From Candidatus Nitrosymbiomonas proteolyticus (lineage in GTDB: Bacteria; Armatimonadota; Fimbriimonadia; Fimbriimonadales; Fimbriimonadaceae), in assembly GCA_017347465.1 (NCBI GenBank), contig AP021858.1, forward strand, positions 1,754,472 to 1,818,471: a DNA stretch of 64,000 nt, given 5' to 3'. The translations under genes were made by a program, and so were the position numbers. Below, in pieces: positions 17,167-26,572 of the stretch (its first letter is position 1; every line of letters starts with the position of its first letter). Below the pieces are notes generated by a model. That model was given only the letters and a program-made list of their open reading frames with translations. It made no database searches and had not been told where the DNA came from.

Positions 17167-17192
17167 GGAACTGAAACTCGTCGGTTCGTGTT
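17167..17192 (+). promoter_or_regulatory. Possible ECF-type promoter (autoregulation)
   Basis: GGAACT (17167-17172) resembles the -35 GGAAC element of many ECF sigma factors and is followed, after a spacer of 14-15 bases, by CGTGTT. It lies about 40 bases before the ECF sigma start, where autoregulated ECF promoters are usually found. The match is suggestive only. Confidence 0.3.
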
Positions 17193-17230
17193 CCGGTAGT
17201 TACAGGAAGGAACCCCAAGGAAATCACCTC

Positions 17231-17827
17231 GTGGCAAGTCGAAACGTCGCAGCGATCGTAGCTGATAGCGGAGCGTTCAGCGAACTGATGGAGAAGACCT
17301 ACAAGAAGGTCTTCAGCCTCGCCTACCGACTTGCCGGTGATCGGAACGACGCCGAGGATCTCACCCAAGAAGCTTATTACCGGGCGTACCGCAGTTTCGG
17401 AGATTATGAGGGCGACAAGCCGTTCGAAAACTGGATCTTCCGGATCGTTACACGGCTTTTCCTCGACCTCTTGCGAGCCCGAAAGCGGCGCATCCAGCCG
17501 GTGTCCCTCGATTCGCCCCTAATTCGTGAGAGCACCGAGGAATCGCTGTTCTTCGAAGTCGCAGACTCCGCGCCTGACCCCGAAGCGCAGTTTGTCGATC
17601 AGACGTTTTCGGAAGACCTGCAACTGGCGTACAACGCGTTGAGTTCCGAACAGAGGATGCTCGTCATGCTCGCCGATGTCCAGCAAATGCCATACAAAGA
17701 GATCGCTCTGCTGATGGACAAGCCTGTGGGCACCATTCGGTCGAGGCTCCACAGGGCTCACAAGCAGATGCGGGCGAAGTTGCTGAGGCTGCGTGAGGGG
17801 CGCGCTCCGACAGAGAGCCCCAGCTAA
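17231..17827 (+). CDS. ECF-family RNA polymerase sigma factor
   Basis: 198 residues from a GTG start. Region 2 (about 15-85: YKKVFSLAYRLAGDRNDAEDLTQEAYYRAYRSF, with the DAEDLTQE core-binding signature) and region 4 (about 128-185: LSSEQRMLVMLADVQQMPYKEIALLMDKPVGTIRSRLHRA, the -35 helix-turn-helix) are both intact. There is no region 1.1 or 3 and no extra C-terminal domain. It belongs to the RpoE-like ECF sigmas. No anti-sigma (zinc-binding ZAS or RskA-like) gene follows, so its control is not visible here. The next gene is a large exported S9 peptidase 64 bases downstream. Confidence 0.92.
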   Translation: MASRNVAAIVADSGAFSELMEKTYKKVFSLAYRLAGDRNDAEDLTQEAYYRAYRSFGDYEGDKPFENWIFRIVTRLFLDLLRARKRRIQPVSLDSPLIRESTEESLFFEVADSAPDPEAQFVDQTFSEDLQLAYNALSSEQRMLVMLADVQQMPYKEIALLMDKPVGTIRSRLHRAHKQMRAKLLRLREGRAPTESPS

Positions 17828-17879
17828 CCTCCTCTCCCAATTCGAGCGCCGAAAGGGTCAAATCACCCGCAAATCGGGG

Positions 17880-17885
17880 TAGCCT
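17880..17885 (+). promoter_or_regulatory. -10 box for a probable leaderless S9-peptidase mRNA
   Basis: TAGCCT ends six bases before the ATG at 17892. There is no Shine-Dalgarno. Same geometry as the other candidate leaderless genes in the window. Confidence 0.35.
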
Positions 17886-17891
17886 CCCCGC

Positions 17892-20756
17892 ATGATGGCA
17901 GCTTCCCATGCGCGTGGCCGGGGCCGAGTCGTCCCGGTTCTTCTTGTCCTTTTGTCGCTATTCTCGGGCGCGTACGGCCAGAAGAAGGTCCTGACGCACG
18001 ACTTGTACGACAGTTGGAAGTCGATCCGCTCGCCAATGCTCTCGAAGGACGGCAAGTGGCTCGCCTACCAGGTGGCGCCTCAAGTCGGCGACGGCGTGTT
18101 GATCGTACGGGCGACCGCCTCGGGCGCAGAAGTGAAGATCGAGCGGGGAACTGCCGCGAACTTCAGCCACGATTCGAAGTATCTGCTGTGTACGGTCGTC
18201 CCACCGAAAGAGGAAGTCGACAAGGCGCGCCGCGAGAAGAAGCCCGCCAAAGACCAGCCCAAGAACTCCCTGGCCGTGCTCGAACTCGGGCAGTCCACGC
18301 CTAAGGTCATCGAACGCGTTCGATCATGGCGGCTCGCCGAAAAGGGGGGCTCGTGGTTCGCCTATCAGATCGAAGAGGTTCCCCCGGCAACGCCAGCGCA
18401 GCCTGCGAAACCCGCCGAGGGACAAGAGGCCGCTGAGAAGCCCCAAGGTCCCCAAAAGAAGAAGGACCATGCTCCCGGTACGCCTCTGCTTTTGCAGCAG
18501 ATCGGTTCGGCAAAGGAGATCCGGGTACCGGATGTGGCTTCCTATACGTTCTCCGAAGACGGCTCTTTAGTGCTTTTTGCCGCATCTACCAAGGATGGCA
18601 AAGGCGACGGTGTGTTCTATCTCGATCTGGGCAAGGAGGCGACGTACCCAGTCGTCTCGGCGTTGGGACGATACTCGCAGTTGACCTATCATGACAAAAC
18701 GCGCAGGCTGGCTTTCCTCAGCGATAAGGACGATTATGCGGCGGAGAAGCCCAAGCAGAGCCTTTTCGTGTATCGGCTGGGTGAAGTCAAGGAGCAAGCG
18801 ATGGTGTCCGCATCGACTTCGGGCGTCCCCCAAGATTGGGAGATCGTGACTCGGGGCGCGCTGAGGTTCTCAGACTCCGGTGCGCGGGTGCAGTTTGCCA
18901 CAGCGCCGCTCGCGCCCGAGGCCCCGAAGGACGACACCCCCGAAGAAGAGAAGGTGCAGGTCGACGTGTGGAATTGGCGCGACCCGCAGCTCCAGCCTCA
19001 ACAACTGCTGCAAGCCAACGCCGAGCGAAATCGAAGCTATACCGCGGTGCTGCACCTTGGCTCCAACCGGGTCGTTCAGCTCTCTTCGCCCGACTTGCGA
19101 ACCGTCAACGTCGGAGGGAAGGGCGACGCCAAGTTCGCCGTTGCCGCAGACGACCGGCCGTATCTTCAGCACATCTCCTGGGACCAGGGGTACTACGACA
19201 TCTACATCGTCAACGTTGAGGACGGCTCGCGGAGGAAAGCGCTCGAACAGTGGGCCGTCGTGCCCTCGACCTCGCCCAGCGGCCGCTTTGCGATGGTGTA
19301 TGACGAGGTGAAACGAACGTGGTCGAGCCTCGAACTCGCAACTGGAAAGATCACCGACCTGAGTTCGGCGATTCCCTATGCGATCCACGACGAAGAGGAC
19401 GATCATCCTGCAAATCCCGGATCGTATGGACTGAGCGGGTGGACGGATGGCGACAAGCGCGTGCTCATCAACGACCGCTTCGACATCTGGGCTTGCGATC
19501 CGACGGGCGCGGCGAAGCCCACCTGCGTGACCGACGGCGTCGGACGGGCGTTTCGGATCAGCTTCCGGCCCGTCGTTATGGATCGCGAGCGCGACACCCT
19601 AGACCCCGCCGCTCCTCTGTTCTTGCTCGGCATGAACGAAGACACCAAGGCGACCGGTTTCTTCCGCGACCGAGTGGAAGGAGTCGGATCGCCCGAGCGG
19701 CTGCTTTATGAAGACGCAATCCTCACGTTTACGACGAAGGCGGAGCAATCCGACAGGATCGTCTACACGCGCCAAACCTTCACGGAGTACCCCGACCTCT
19801 GGCTGGCTACCACCCACTTTCAGGGCGGAAAGAAGGTCTCGGAGGCAAACCCGCAGCAGTCGGAGTACAACTGGGGCGCCTCGGAGCTTGTTCGATGGGT
19901 GTCGGGCGAGGGCGTGCCGCTCAGCGGCGTACTCGTCAAGCCGGAGAACTTCGATCCCGCCAAGAAGTACCCGATGATCGTGTACTTCTACGAGCGCCTC
20001 TCCGACCAACTTCATCGGCATCGAGTTCCAGCGCCCAGCGCTTCGACCATCAACCCAACCGTATATGCCAGCAACGGCTACTTGGTCTTCATGCCCGACA
20101 TCCCTTATGAGATTGGATTCCCCGGAGAGAGTTCGGAGCAGGCGATCATTCCGGGGGTGCTCTCTTTGATCGATCGAGGGTTCGTCGATCGCCAGCGCAT
20201 CGGCATTCAAGGACAGAGCTGGGGCGGCTATCAGGTAGCGTTTCTGGTGACGCGGACCAACCTCTTCCGAGCCGCTTGCGCCGGCGCCCCGGTTTCCAAT
20301 ATGTTCTCCGCGTACGGGGGCATTCGGTGGGGAAGTGGCCTGGTTCGGGCCATGCAATATGAGAAGGGTCAGAGCCGAATCGGCGCGACCATTTGGGATA
20401 AACCCTTGCTCTACATCGAGAACTCGCCCGTGTTCTGGGCAGACCGCGTCAACACGCCGCTTCTGATGATGCACAACGACAAAGATGGCGCCGTTCCCTG
20501 GTATCAAGGCATCGAGTACTTCACGGCTTTGCGGCGGCTGCAGAAGCCCGTTTGGCTCGTGGTGTACAACAACGAGGACCACAACCTCACGCGACGGCCC
20601 AATCAGAAGGATTGGGCGGTTCGGATGCAGCAGTTCTTCGATCACTACCTCAAGGACGCACCCGCGCCGAAGTGGATGACCGAGGGCGTTCCCGCCGTCG
20701 AAAAGGGTCGGACTTTGGGCCTTGAGATGCCGGGAGCGGGCAAGCCAGGAGGCTAG
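17892..20756 (+). CDS. Exported S9 family (prolyl oligopeptidase-like) peptidase
   Basis: 954 residues, with a signal peptide (VPVLLVLLSLFSGAYG). The N-terminal two thirds form a beta-propeller-like region that would gate the active site; residues about 155-195 are a P/A/E/K-rich, low-complexity insert. The alpha/beta hydrolase domain (about 690-930) has the nucleophile S776 in GQSWGGYQ, aspartate in HNDKDGAVPW and histidine in NNEDHNL, the order expected for S9. It is longer than typical acylaminoacyl peptidases (600-700) because of the enlarged propeller. Expected to cut short peptides outside the cytoplasm. Preceded by the ECF sigma gene and followed by flhA, neither functionally linked. 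Confidence 0.92.
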   Translation: MMAASHARGRGRVVPVLLVLLSLFSGAYGQKKVLTHDLYDSWKSIRSPMLSKDGKWLAYQVAPQVGDGVLIVRATASGAEVKIERGTAANFSHDSKYLLCTVVPPKEEVDKARREKKPAKDQPKNSLAVLELGQSTPKVIERVRSWRLAEKGGSWFAYQIEEVPPATPAQPAKPAEGQEAAEKPQGPQKKKDHAPGTPLLLQQIGSAKEIRVPDVASYTFSEDGSLVLFAASTKDGKGDGVFYLDLGKEATYPVVSALGRYSQLTYHDKTRRLAFLSDKDDYAAEKPKQSLFVYRLGEVKEQAMVSASTSGVPQDWEIVTRGALRFSDSGARVQFATAPLAPEAPKDDTPEEEKVQVDVWNWRDPQLQPQQLLQANAERNRSYTAVLHLGSNRVVQLSSPDLRTVNVGGKGDAKFAVAADDRPYLQHISWDQGYYDIYIVNVEDGSRRKALEQWAVVPSTSPSGRFAMVYDEVKRTWSSLELATGKITDLSSAIPYAIHDEEDDHPANPGSYGLSGWTDGDKRVLINDRFDIWACDPTGAAKPTCVTDGVGRAFRISFRPVVMDRERDTLDPAAPLFLLGMNEDTKATGFFRDRVEGVGSPERLLYEDAILTFTTKAEQSDRIVYTRQTFTEYPDLWLATTHFQGGKKVSEANPQQSEYNWGASELVRWVSGEGVPLSGVLVKPENFDPAKKYPMIVYFYERLSDQLHRHRVPAPSASTINPTVYASNGYLVFMPDIPYEIGFPGESSEQAIIPGVLSLIDRGFVDRQRIGIQGQSWGGYQVAFLVTRTNLFRAACAGAPVSNMFSAYGGIRWGSGLVRAMQYEKGQSRIGATIWDKPLLYIENSPVFWADRVNTPLLMMHNDKDGAVPWYQGIEYFTALRRLQKPVWLVVYNNEDHNLTRRPNQKDWAVRMQQFFDHYLKDAPAPKWMTEGVPAVEKGRTLGLEMPGAGKPGG

Positions 20757-20757
20757 C

Positions 20758-20775
20758 GGGCGATTGGGCTCGCCC
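20758..20775 (+). terminator. Hairpin after the S9 peptidase gene
   Basis: GGGCGA pairs with TCGCCC around TTGGGC directly after the stop, with no T-tract. A weak or factor-dependent terminator at best. Confidence 0.3.
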
Positions 20776-20821
20776 AGCCGGGTGGACCCTGAGGTTCCCC
20801 GGTAGAAATGCCGATAGTCCA

Positions 20822-22936
20822 ATGAGGGCCGAGTGCGCCCTCGCTGGACACATGAGTTCGATTCAGCGTCTGCTGCGCCATACCGACCTACTCCTGGGAA
20901 TGGGCCTCATAGCCGTTGTTGGGATTCTCATCATCCCGCTGCCGCACTGGCTCCTCGACCTCGGGCTGGTCATGGCGATCGGCGCGTCGGTGGTTATCCT
21001 GCTCGCGGCGGTCAACGTGACCGACCCGCTCCAGTTCAGCGTGTTTCCGAGCCTCCTGCTCATCACGACGCTTTACCGGCTCGCCCTCAGCATTGCTGCC
21101 ACGAAGCTGATTCTGGGTACGGCCGAGGCGGGCCATGTCATCGATACGTTCGGAAGCCTAGTGATGGGGGGCGACTTCGTCGTCGGCTTCGTGGCGTTCC
21201 TCATCCTCGTCGTCGTGCAATTCGTGGTGATCACGAACGGCGCGGGCCGGGTATCTGAAGTCGTCGCCAGGTTCACGCTCGACGCGATGCCCGGAAAGCA
21301 AATGGCGATCGACGCCGACCTCGCAGCGGGGATCATCGACGACGAAGAAGCCAAGCAACGACGCAAACAGATCAAGCAAGAGGCGGACTTTTACGGCGCG
21401 ATGGACGGCGCGTCCAAGTTCGTCAAAGGCGACGCCATCGCCTCGATCCTCATCATCCTGATCAACATCATCGGCGGGTTGGCGGTGGGGTTCCTGAAGG
21501 GCCAGGGCGACGCCATGACGATTTTGAGAACCTACGCGCTTCTCAGCGTGGGCGAAGGCCTCGTCAGCCAACTCCCGGCCCTCCTCATAAGCACGGCGAG
21601 CGGCCTGATGGTAACCCGCGCGGGACAAGAACGGAGCATGGGCGCAGAGGTGACCGCGCAGCTTCTCGGACAGCCGAGAGCGATGCTGTTTGCAGCGATT
21701 TCTCTGGGCTGCCTGGCCTTTGTTCCAGGGTTCCCGGCCACGATCTTTCTGGGCGTGGCGGTGCTCTTGTATGGGCTCTATAGCTACCTCAAGGGGAACC
21801 CCAACGCCCTGCGCAACCTATCCCTTGGTAAGTCTGACAACAAACCTGACGGCGCAAAGCAGGAAGCGAAGAAGGACGCCGTCCCGCAAGGGCCCGAAGC
21901 CGTTCTTCCGTTGCTCGGCGTTGATCCGCTCGAAATCGAAATCGGATACGGGCTCACCAAACTCGCGGACCCACGAGTGGGGGGCGACCTCGCCGATCGA
22001 GTCTCTGCGACTCGGAGGCAGATCGCGATGGAGATCGGTTTCGTAATGCCGACCGTTCGAATTCGGGACAGTATCCATCTGCGGTCGAACGAATACGTCT
22101 TGAAGGTCCGTGGGGAAGAGGTCAACCGCTCCGAAGTGATGCCAGATCGGCTCCTTGCGGTGAATTCCGGCGCGGTGATTCAGAACGTGGCTGGGATCGC
22201 CGCAAAGGACCCGGTCTTCGGGCTGGACGCCTTGTGGGTCGAAGCGGGCGACCGAGAGGCTGCGGAGCGTGCGGGATTCACCGTCATCGAGCCTTCGGCG
22301 GTGTTGAGTACCCACCTCTCTGAGGTCGTTCGGGCACATGCCGCCGATCTCCTGAGCCGCCAAGACGTCCAGACGTTGCTCGACAATGCGAAGGCGCACG
22401 ACGAGGCGGTCGTCAACGAACTCGTCAACAACGTGCTGCAGGTCGGGGACATTCAGAAGGTCCTCCAACACCTCTTGCGGGAGAAGGTGCCGATCCGGGA
22501 CATGGTGACGATCCTCGAAACCATGGCGGACTTCGGATCGCGCGTCAAGGACCCCGAGCAATTGGGCGAGCTCGTCCGCGCGGCAATCTCTCGCACGATC
22601 ACCCGGCAATACCTCGATGACAACAATAAGCTGTATTGCATCACGCTCGAACCGGCTGTCGAGCGAGACCTTGCCGAGAAGGTCAACGTGACGAGTTTCG
22701 GCTCGATGCTCGTGCTCGATCCCGATGAGCAGCGCCATCTCGTGCAGCGGCTGCAATCTGAAGTCGATCGCGCGTCGGCGCAAGGCTATCAGGCGGTGCT
22801 GATCTGCAGCACGCAGCTCAGGCTGCCCCTACGGCGGTTGGCTGAAAAGAGCCTTCCCTCGCTCCCGATCCTGGCGTATAACGAGGTCGCCGAAAAAGCC
22901 GAAGTCGAGTTCGTCGGCCAGGTCAAAGCCGCTTGA
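20822..22936 (+). CDS. flhA: Flagellar export apparatus protein FlhA
   Basis: Up to 704 residues. FlhA is the large export-gate subunit of the flagellar type III secretion apparatus in the inner membrane. The N-terminal 320 residues contain about eight hydrophobic helices (LLLGMGLIAVVGILIIPLP and on) and the signature cytoplasmic loop RVSEVVARFTLDAMPGKQMAIDADL, with DDEEAKQRRKQ. A charged linker (about 335-365) leads to the cytosolic domain, which includes EIEIGYGLTKL, LHEV-like and VTSFGSMLVLDPDEQ segments. The start is uncertain: ATG 20852 begins at the usual FlhA N-terminus, while ATG 20822 lies close to GATAGT; neither has a Shine-Dalgarno. No other flagellar gene is in the window, and virulence-type SctV is less likely on context. 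It ends in TGATCA shared with the convergent gene's stop. Confidence 0.93.
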   Translation: MRAECALAGHMSSIQRLLRHTDLLLGMGLIAVVGILIIPLPHWLLDLGLVMAIGASVVILLAAVNVTDPLQFSVFPSLLLITTLYRLALSIAATKLILGTAEAGHVIDTFGSLVMGGDFVVGFVAFLILVVVQFVVITNGAGRVSEVVARFTLDAMPGKQMAIDADLAAGIIDDEEAKQRRKQIKQEADFYGAMDGASKFVKGDAIASILIILINIIGGLAVGFLKGQGDAMTILRTYALLSVGEGLVSQLPALLISTASGLMVTRAGQERSMGAEVTAQLLGQPRAMLFAAISLGCLAFVPGFPATIFLGVAVLLYGLYSYLKGNPNALRNLSLGKSDNKPDGAKQEAKKDAVPQGPEAVLPLLGVDPLEIEIGYGLTKLADPRVGGDLADRVSATRRQIAMEIGFVMPTVRIRDSIHLRSNEYVLKVRGEEVNRSEVMPDRLLAVNSGAVIQNVAGIAAKDPVFGLDALWVEAGDREAAERAGFTVIEPSAVLSTHLSEVVRAHAADLLSRQDVQTLLDNAKAHDEAVVNELVNNVLQVGDIQKVLQHLLREKVPIRDMVTILETMADFGSRVKDPEQLGELVRAAISRTITRQYLDDNNKLYCITLEPAVERDLAEKVNVTSFGSMLVLDPDEQRHLVQRLQSEVDRASAQGYQAVLICSTQLRLPLRRLAEKSLPSLPILAYNEVAEKAEVEFVGQVKAA

Positions 22937-23893
22937 TCAATACCCCATTTCCGGGTCGATGCGATTCTCCATAGCCTCTCCCTGCTCGGCTTGCCGCAGC
23001 AGTTTGGCGATGTGTTCGAAGCGGTGGGACTCCACTTCGGTCGAACTTCCGCCCCGATGGGGACTGAGGACCACGTTGTCCAAAGTCTCGAACGGGTAAT
23101 CGGAGGGGGACACTCGTTCTCCAGGTTTCGGATAGCGGTACCAGACGTCGAGTCCGGCTCCCCCCAAGTGGCCGGAGGCGAGCGCTTCGAAGAGCGGACG
23201 CTCGTCGACGATCTTGGCTCTGGCGACGTTGATCAGAATCGTGCCCTTGGGCAGCGCGGCGAGTTCCCTTTCCCCGATCATCCCTTCGGTGCGCGGCGTG
23301 AGGGGCAAAGCGATGTGGAGCACTTCCGCGCACGCGAGGGCCTCGGCGAGGTTCTGGAAGGAAACCACCGAAACAGGGGCGTCCGCGCCGAGCTCGGGCC
23401 GGTTTCGCATCGCCGTGACCTTCATCCCGAGCCCAACGCACGCCTTGGCGATTCTCCTCCCGATCCCGCCATAGCCCAGAACCAGAGCCCGCTTGCCTTC
23501 TAGTCTGAGGGACTGGGCATCGTCCCATCGGGGGGACCAGTCGCCCTTCCGAAGCAATCGGTCCATCGGCACGATTCTCTTGCATACTGCGAACATCAGT
23601 GCAAGAGCCATCTCGGCGGTCTCTGGGCCGCTATGGTGGATGTTGTGAAGGCTCAGGCGCGGGCGTTGGCGCAAGAGCGTGAGCGTCTCTGGAGGCACGC
23701 CCGTAAACGGCACGATCACGGACCTCAGAACGCTCGACGCCTCCAACCTCTCCGCGTTGGGCCAACCGTCGACCAATACCTCGTAATCGGATGGCCCCGG
23801 TTCGCCGCCGAATAGTTCGATGCCTTCGCCGACCCACTCTCGGAGCCGCGCGACCTCCTCTGCGGAGGACAATCGGGGGTACCAAACTCTCAC
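22937..23893 (-). CDS. D-isomer-specific 2-hydroxyacid dehydrogenase
   Basis: 318 residues from a GTG start. NAD(P)-dependent reduction of a 2-oxoacid or the reverse. The Rossmann motif is VLGYGGIGRRIAKACVGLGM. The catalytic residues of the family appear as R in NVARAKIVDE, E in the following segment and H in LSPHRGG. The first 100 residues are divergent, so the substrate (phosphoglycerate, glyoxylate, lactate or other) cannot be told. It is shorter than SerA and lacks the ACT domain. Its stop codon touches that of flhA (TGATCA). The start lies 37 bases from the DPP-IV-like gene's stop. TACACC sits seven bases before the GTG, so leaderless initiation is possible. Confidence 0.88.
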   Translation of the reverse strand: MRVWYPRLSSAEEVARLREWVGEGIELFGGEPGPSDYEVLVDGWPNAERLEASSVLRSVIVPFTGVPPETLTLLRQRPRLSLHNIHHSGPETAEMALALMFAVCKRIVPMDRLLRKGDWSPRWDDAQSLRLEGKRALVLGYGGIGRRIAKACVGLGMKVTAMRNRPELGADAPVSVVSFQNLAEALACAEVLHIALPLTPRTEGMIGERELAALPKGTILINVARAKIVDERPLFEALASGHLGGAGLDVWYRYPKPGERVSPSDYPFETLDNVVLSPHRGGSSTEVESHRFEHIAKLLRQAEQGEAMENRIDPEMGY

Positions 23894-23930
23894 TCGCCCA
23901 GGTGTACCCCATGCCCGGCAGAGGGAAGCG

Positions 23931-26381
23931 TCAGTTCCCGCCTTTGTTCGTCATGTCCGCGCTTCGGCGATATCCGTCCCCCAGCAGGTGTTCGGCGAAG
24001 TACTCGTACATCATCTGCGTAAAGTACCCCGTCATGCTGCCGAAGCCATGCGCTTGGCCCGGCATCAGCATGAAGTCGAACCTCTTGTTGGCTTTGATCA
24101 GCGCATCCACCAGCCGAATCGTGTTGCCGGGATGGACGTTGTTGTCCATATCCCCATGTACGAGGAGCAACTTACCCTTGAGGTTCGCGGCCATTTCGGC
24201 GTTCGTAGGCACCTTGATCTCGAAAGTGGTCTCCTCGACTTCGTTGCCTTGAGCGTCCTTGACCTTCTTCTTGACCTCCTTTAGGCCGTGGTGCTGCTCG
24301 CTCCAGTTCTGGTTGTAGATGTTGTTGTCGTGGTTGCCTGCAGAGGAGACCCCGACCTTGAAGAAGTCGTTGTAGGGAGGGACGAGCAGGGCGGCCGCGG
24401 TCATGAACCCACCGCCGGAGTGCCCATAGATGCCCACCCTTTCGATGTCGATCCAAGGGTTCTTGGCGGCGAGTTGCTCGATCCCGGCTTTCTTGTCGGC
24501 GAGCCCGTAGTCTCGCAGGTTGTAATAGCCGTAGCTGTGGTAGGCGTTGGAGCGTCGCGGGTTGCCTCCGCGGTTGCCGATCTGAACCACGATGAACCCA
24601 AGCTGCGCTAGCTCTTGCTGCCCCCCGGTCGGTGAGAACCCGACCGTTACCGATTCGGTTTGCGGACCCGGATAGACGTACGCGATGATCGGGTACTTCT
24701 TGTTCGGGTTGAAATCGAACGGCTTCCACATGTTGCCGTAGATTTCTGTGACTCCGTCCGCGGCTTTGACGACGAACGGCTCGGGGAACCTCCACCCCAT
24801 TTCTGTGAGTTGCGAGAGGTCTGCCTTTTCCAACTCCATGATGACTTCGCCGTTCGCATCGCGAAGCACGCATCCGGGCGCAAGGTCGATTCGCGAGAAG
24901 CTATCGACGAGAAACCTCTGCTTCGGGGAGGGCGCGGTCGAATGGTTGGCATCGCCGGCATCGAGGAGCCTAAGATTCTTGCCGTCCAGTTGGACGGAAT
25001 AAAGGTGCGAGTGGTAGGGGTTCTCCCCCAGCTCTCGACCCACTGCGCGAATCCAGACCTTGCCTCCCTCCGCATCGACTGCGACGATCGAGTCAGCTCG
25101 CCACGGACCGGACGTGAGGGCGTGCTTCAGAGTTCCGTCGTTGCTGTAGAGGTAGTAATGACCCCACCCCGTTCGTTCGGAGAACCAAATGAAGTCGCCG
25201 CCAGGCTTCACGTATCGAACGCCTTGGGTTTCGAGGAAGGCGTTCTCTGTGGACTCGCTGAGCAAGACCTTCGACGCAGTGGTCAGCAGGTCCCATTCAC
25301 AAAGGTCCAGATTGCGCTGGAGGCGATCCCTACGAACGAACCGAAGCTGCTTCGAGTCTGGCGCCCACTCGATATCGGACACCCGTTGGTCTTTCCAGCG
25401 CTCGACCGGCACTTTTTGAAACAGCTTGCCTTCCGTGCGGAAGACGTGAACCTCTTGCTGCGCGACGTCGGCTTCGCCTGGCATCGCGTACTTGTAGCTC
25501 ATCAGGGTAGGCCGGGGTTGGGAAAGGACGTTGACAAGGAACAGTTCTTTGACCTTTCTGGAGTCTGAGCGAACCACATAAAACGCCTTCGAATCGGACG
25601 ACCACCTTACGTTGGCGCGAACTCGGCGAGGCGCCTGTCCGGTTCGTTCCTCTTGCTGCTCCTCGTCTTCTTGGCGTCCGCCAAAACCGCCGTCGCTCCC
25701 GAAGCTGTAGTACTGGGCTCCGTCTTTGCTCAGCTGGATGGGTTCGTCCTCCTTGCCCACTTCGACGACGAATAGGTTGTGGTTCTCGGAGTAGGCGTAC
25801 CACTTGCGATCGGGCGAGAAGTTTCTGTATTCGCGGGACTGCTGGGTCCCCGGTCGCTGGGCTTGGCCCTGAGTGGGCGGTGCTTGCGCCCTTCCGAGCG
25901 ACTTCAGCGCGCCGGTCGCCAGCTCGAGTTCAAACCGTTGCTCGTCCGTAGTGAACCGAAACTTCGTGCCATCGTCCGTCACGCTCGTGGCGCTCAGGCT
26001 CAGCGCGTGAGCCTCCTTGGGCTTCTTGGTGGCTTCGGTTAGGTCGGCGGCGAGCTTTTGATGATCGAACAGAGGCTTCTTTTGCTTGGCTTTCGCGTCC
26101 ACAAGCACGTACCGTGTGCCTGCCGCGTCTCGCCATGAATACCAGAACTTGTCCGTTTCGCCGATCCAGTTAGCCGAAATCGAGTTGCTATAGACGAATT
26201 TCTGGAGTTTGCTGTTCGCAAACTGTTCTTGCAGCTTCCAATTGGCACGGACTTCGGTCTGCGCCAGCCCAGCGGAAGGCGCAAGGAGCGCGATCCCCAA
26301 GGCGGAAGCGAAGCCAAACCTGTTCAGAAGGTGAGTGGCCCGAAGGGGGGCGAAGTCGCGAGAGAGTGGACGTGCGGTCAT
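23931..26381 (-). CDS. Exported dipeptidyl peptidase IV-like S9 peptidase
   Basis: 816 residues from ATG 26381 (GAGG at 9 bases); an ATG at 26396 adds five residues. Signal peptide about 25-40 (ALGIALLAPSAGLAQ). The N-terminal domain resembles the DPP-IV eight-blade propeller, and the C-terminal hydrolase domain holds the nucleophile serine in GIYGHSGGGFMT, aspartate in LLVHGDMDNNVHP and histidine in MPGQAHGFG. GHSGGG instead of the GWSYGG of classic DPP-IV is a minor variant. Also visible are YPGPQTESV and NPRRSNAYHSYGYYN. A Q/E/R-rich insert (about 235-250) lies in the propeller. Expected to release dipeptides in the periplasm. Second S9 enzyme in 8 kb. Confidence 0.92.
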   Translation of the reverse strand: MTARPLSRDFAPLRATHLLNRFGFASALGIALLAPSAGLAQTEVRANWKLQEQFANSKLQKFVYSNSISANWIGETDKFWYSWRDAAGTRYVLVDAKAKQKKPLFDHQKLAADLTEATKKPKEAHALSLSATSVTDDGTKFRFTTDEQRFELELATGALKSLGRAQAPPTQGQAQRPGTQQSREYRNFSPDRKWYAYSENHNLFVVEVGKEDEPIQLSKDGAQYYSFGSDGGFGGRQEDEEQQEERTGQAPRRVRANVRWSSDSKAFYVVRSDSRKVKELFLVNVLSQPRPTLMSYKYAMPGEADVAQQEVHVFRTEGKLFQKVPVERWKDQRVSDIEWAPDSKQLRFVRRDRLQRNLDLCEWDLLTTASKVLLSESTENAFLETQGVRYVKPGGDFIWFSERTGWGHYYLYSNDGTLKHALTSGPWRADSIVAVDAEGGKVWIRAVGRELGENPYHSHLYSVQLDGKNLRLLDAGDANHSTAPSPKQRFLVDSFSRIDLAPGCVLRDANGEVIMELEKADLSQLTEMGWRFPEPFVVKAADGVTEIYGNMWKPFDFNPNKKYPIIAYVYPGPQTESVTVGFSPTGGQQELAQLGFIVVQIGNRGGNPRRSNAYHSYGYYNLRDYGLADKKAGIEQLAAKNPWIDIERVGIYGHSGGGFMTAAALLVPPYNDFFKVGVSSAGNHDNNIYNQNWSEQHHGLKEVKKKVKDAQGNEVEETTFEIKVPTNAEMAANLKGKLLLVHGDMDNNVHPGNTIRLVDALIKANKRFDFMLMPGQAHGFGSMTGYFTQMMYEYFAEHLLGDGYRRSADMTNKGGN

Positions 26382-26572
26382 CTGTGGTTTCCTCATGCGG
26401 CAGGGGGCAGCCAGAAAGCAAGCACCCGCTTTCCGGCGGTCTTCCCTCCGGCTATAAGCGAAATACGATCACGCGACGAGCGATTCCTTCAGAAACCCCT
26501 AGTTCTGAGTACCAAAGAACTCGCGATACGAACAATCCCAGGGCGAATCCCCGGGCTGTTCGAATCTGGGGC

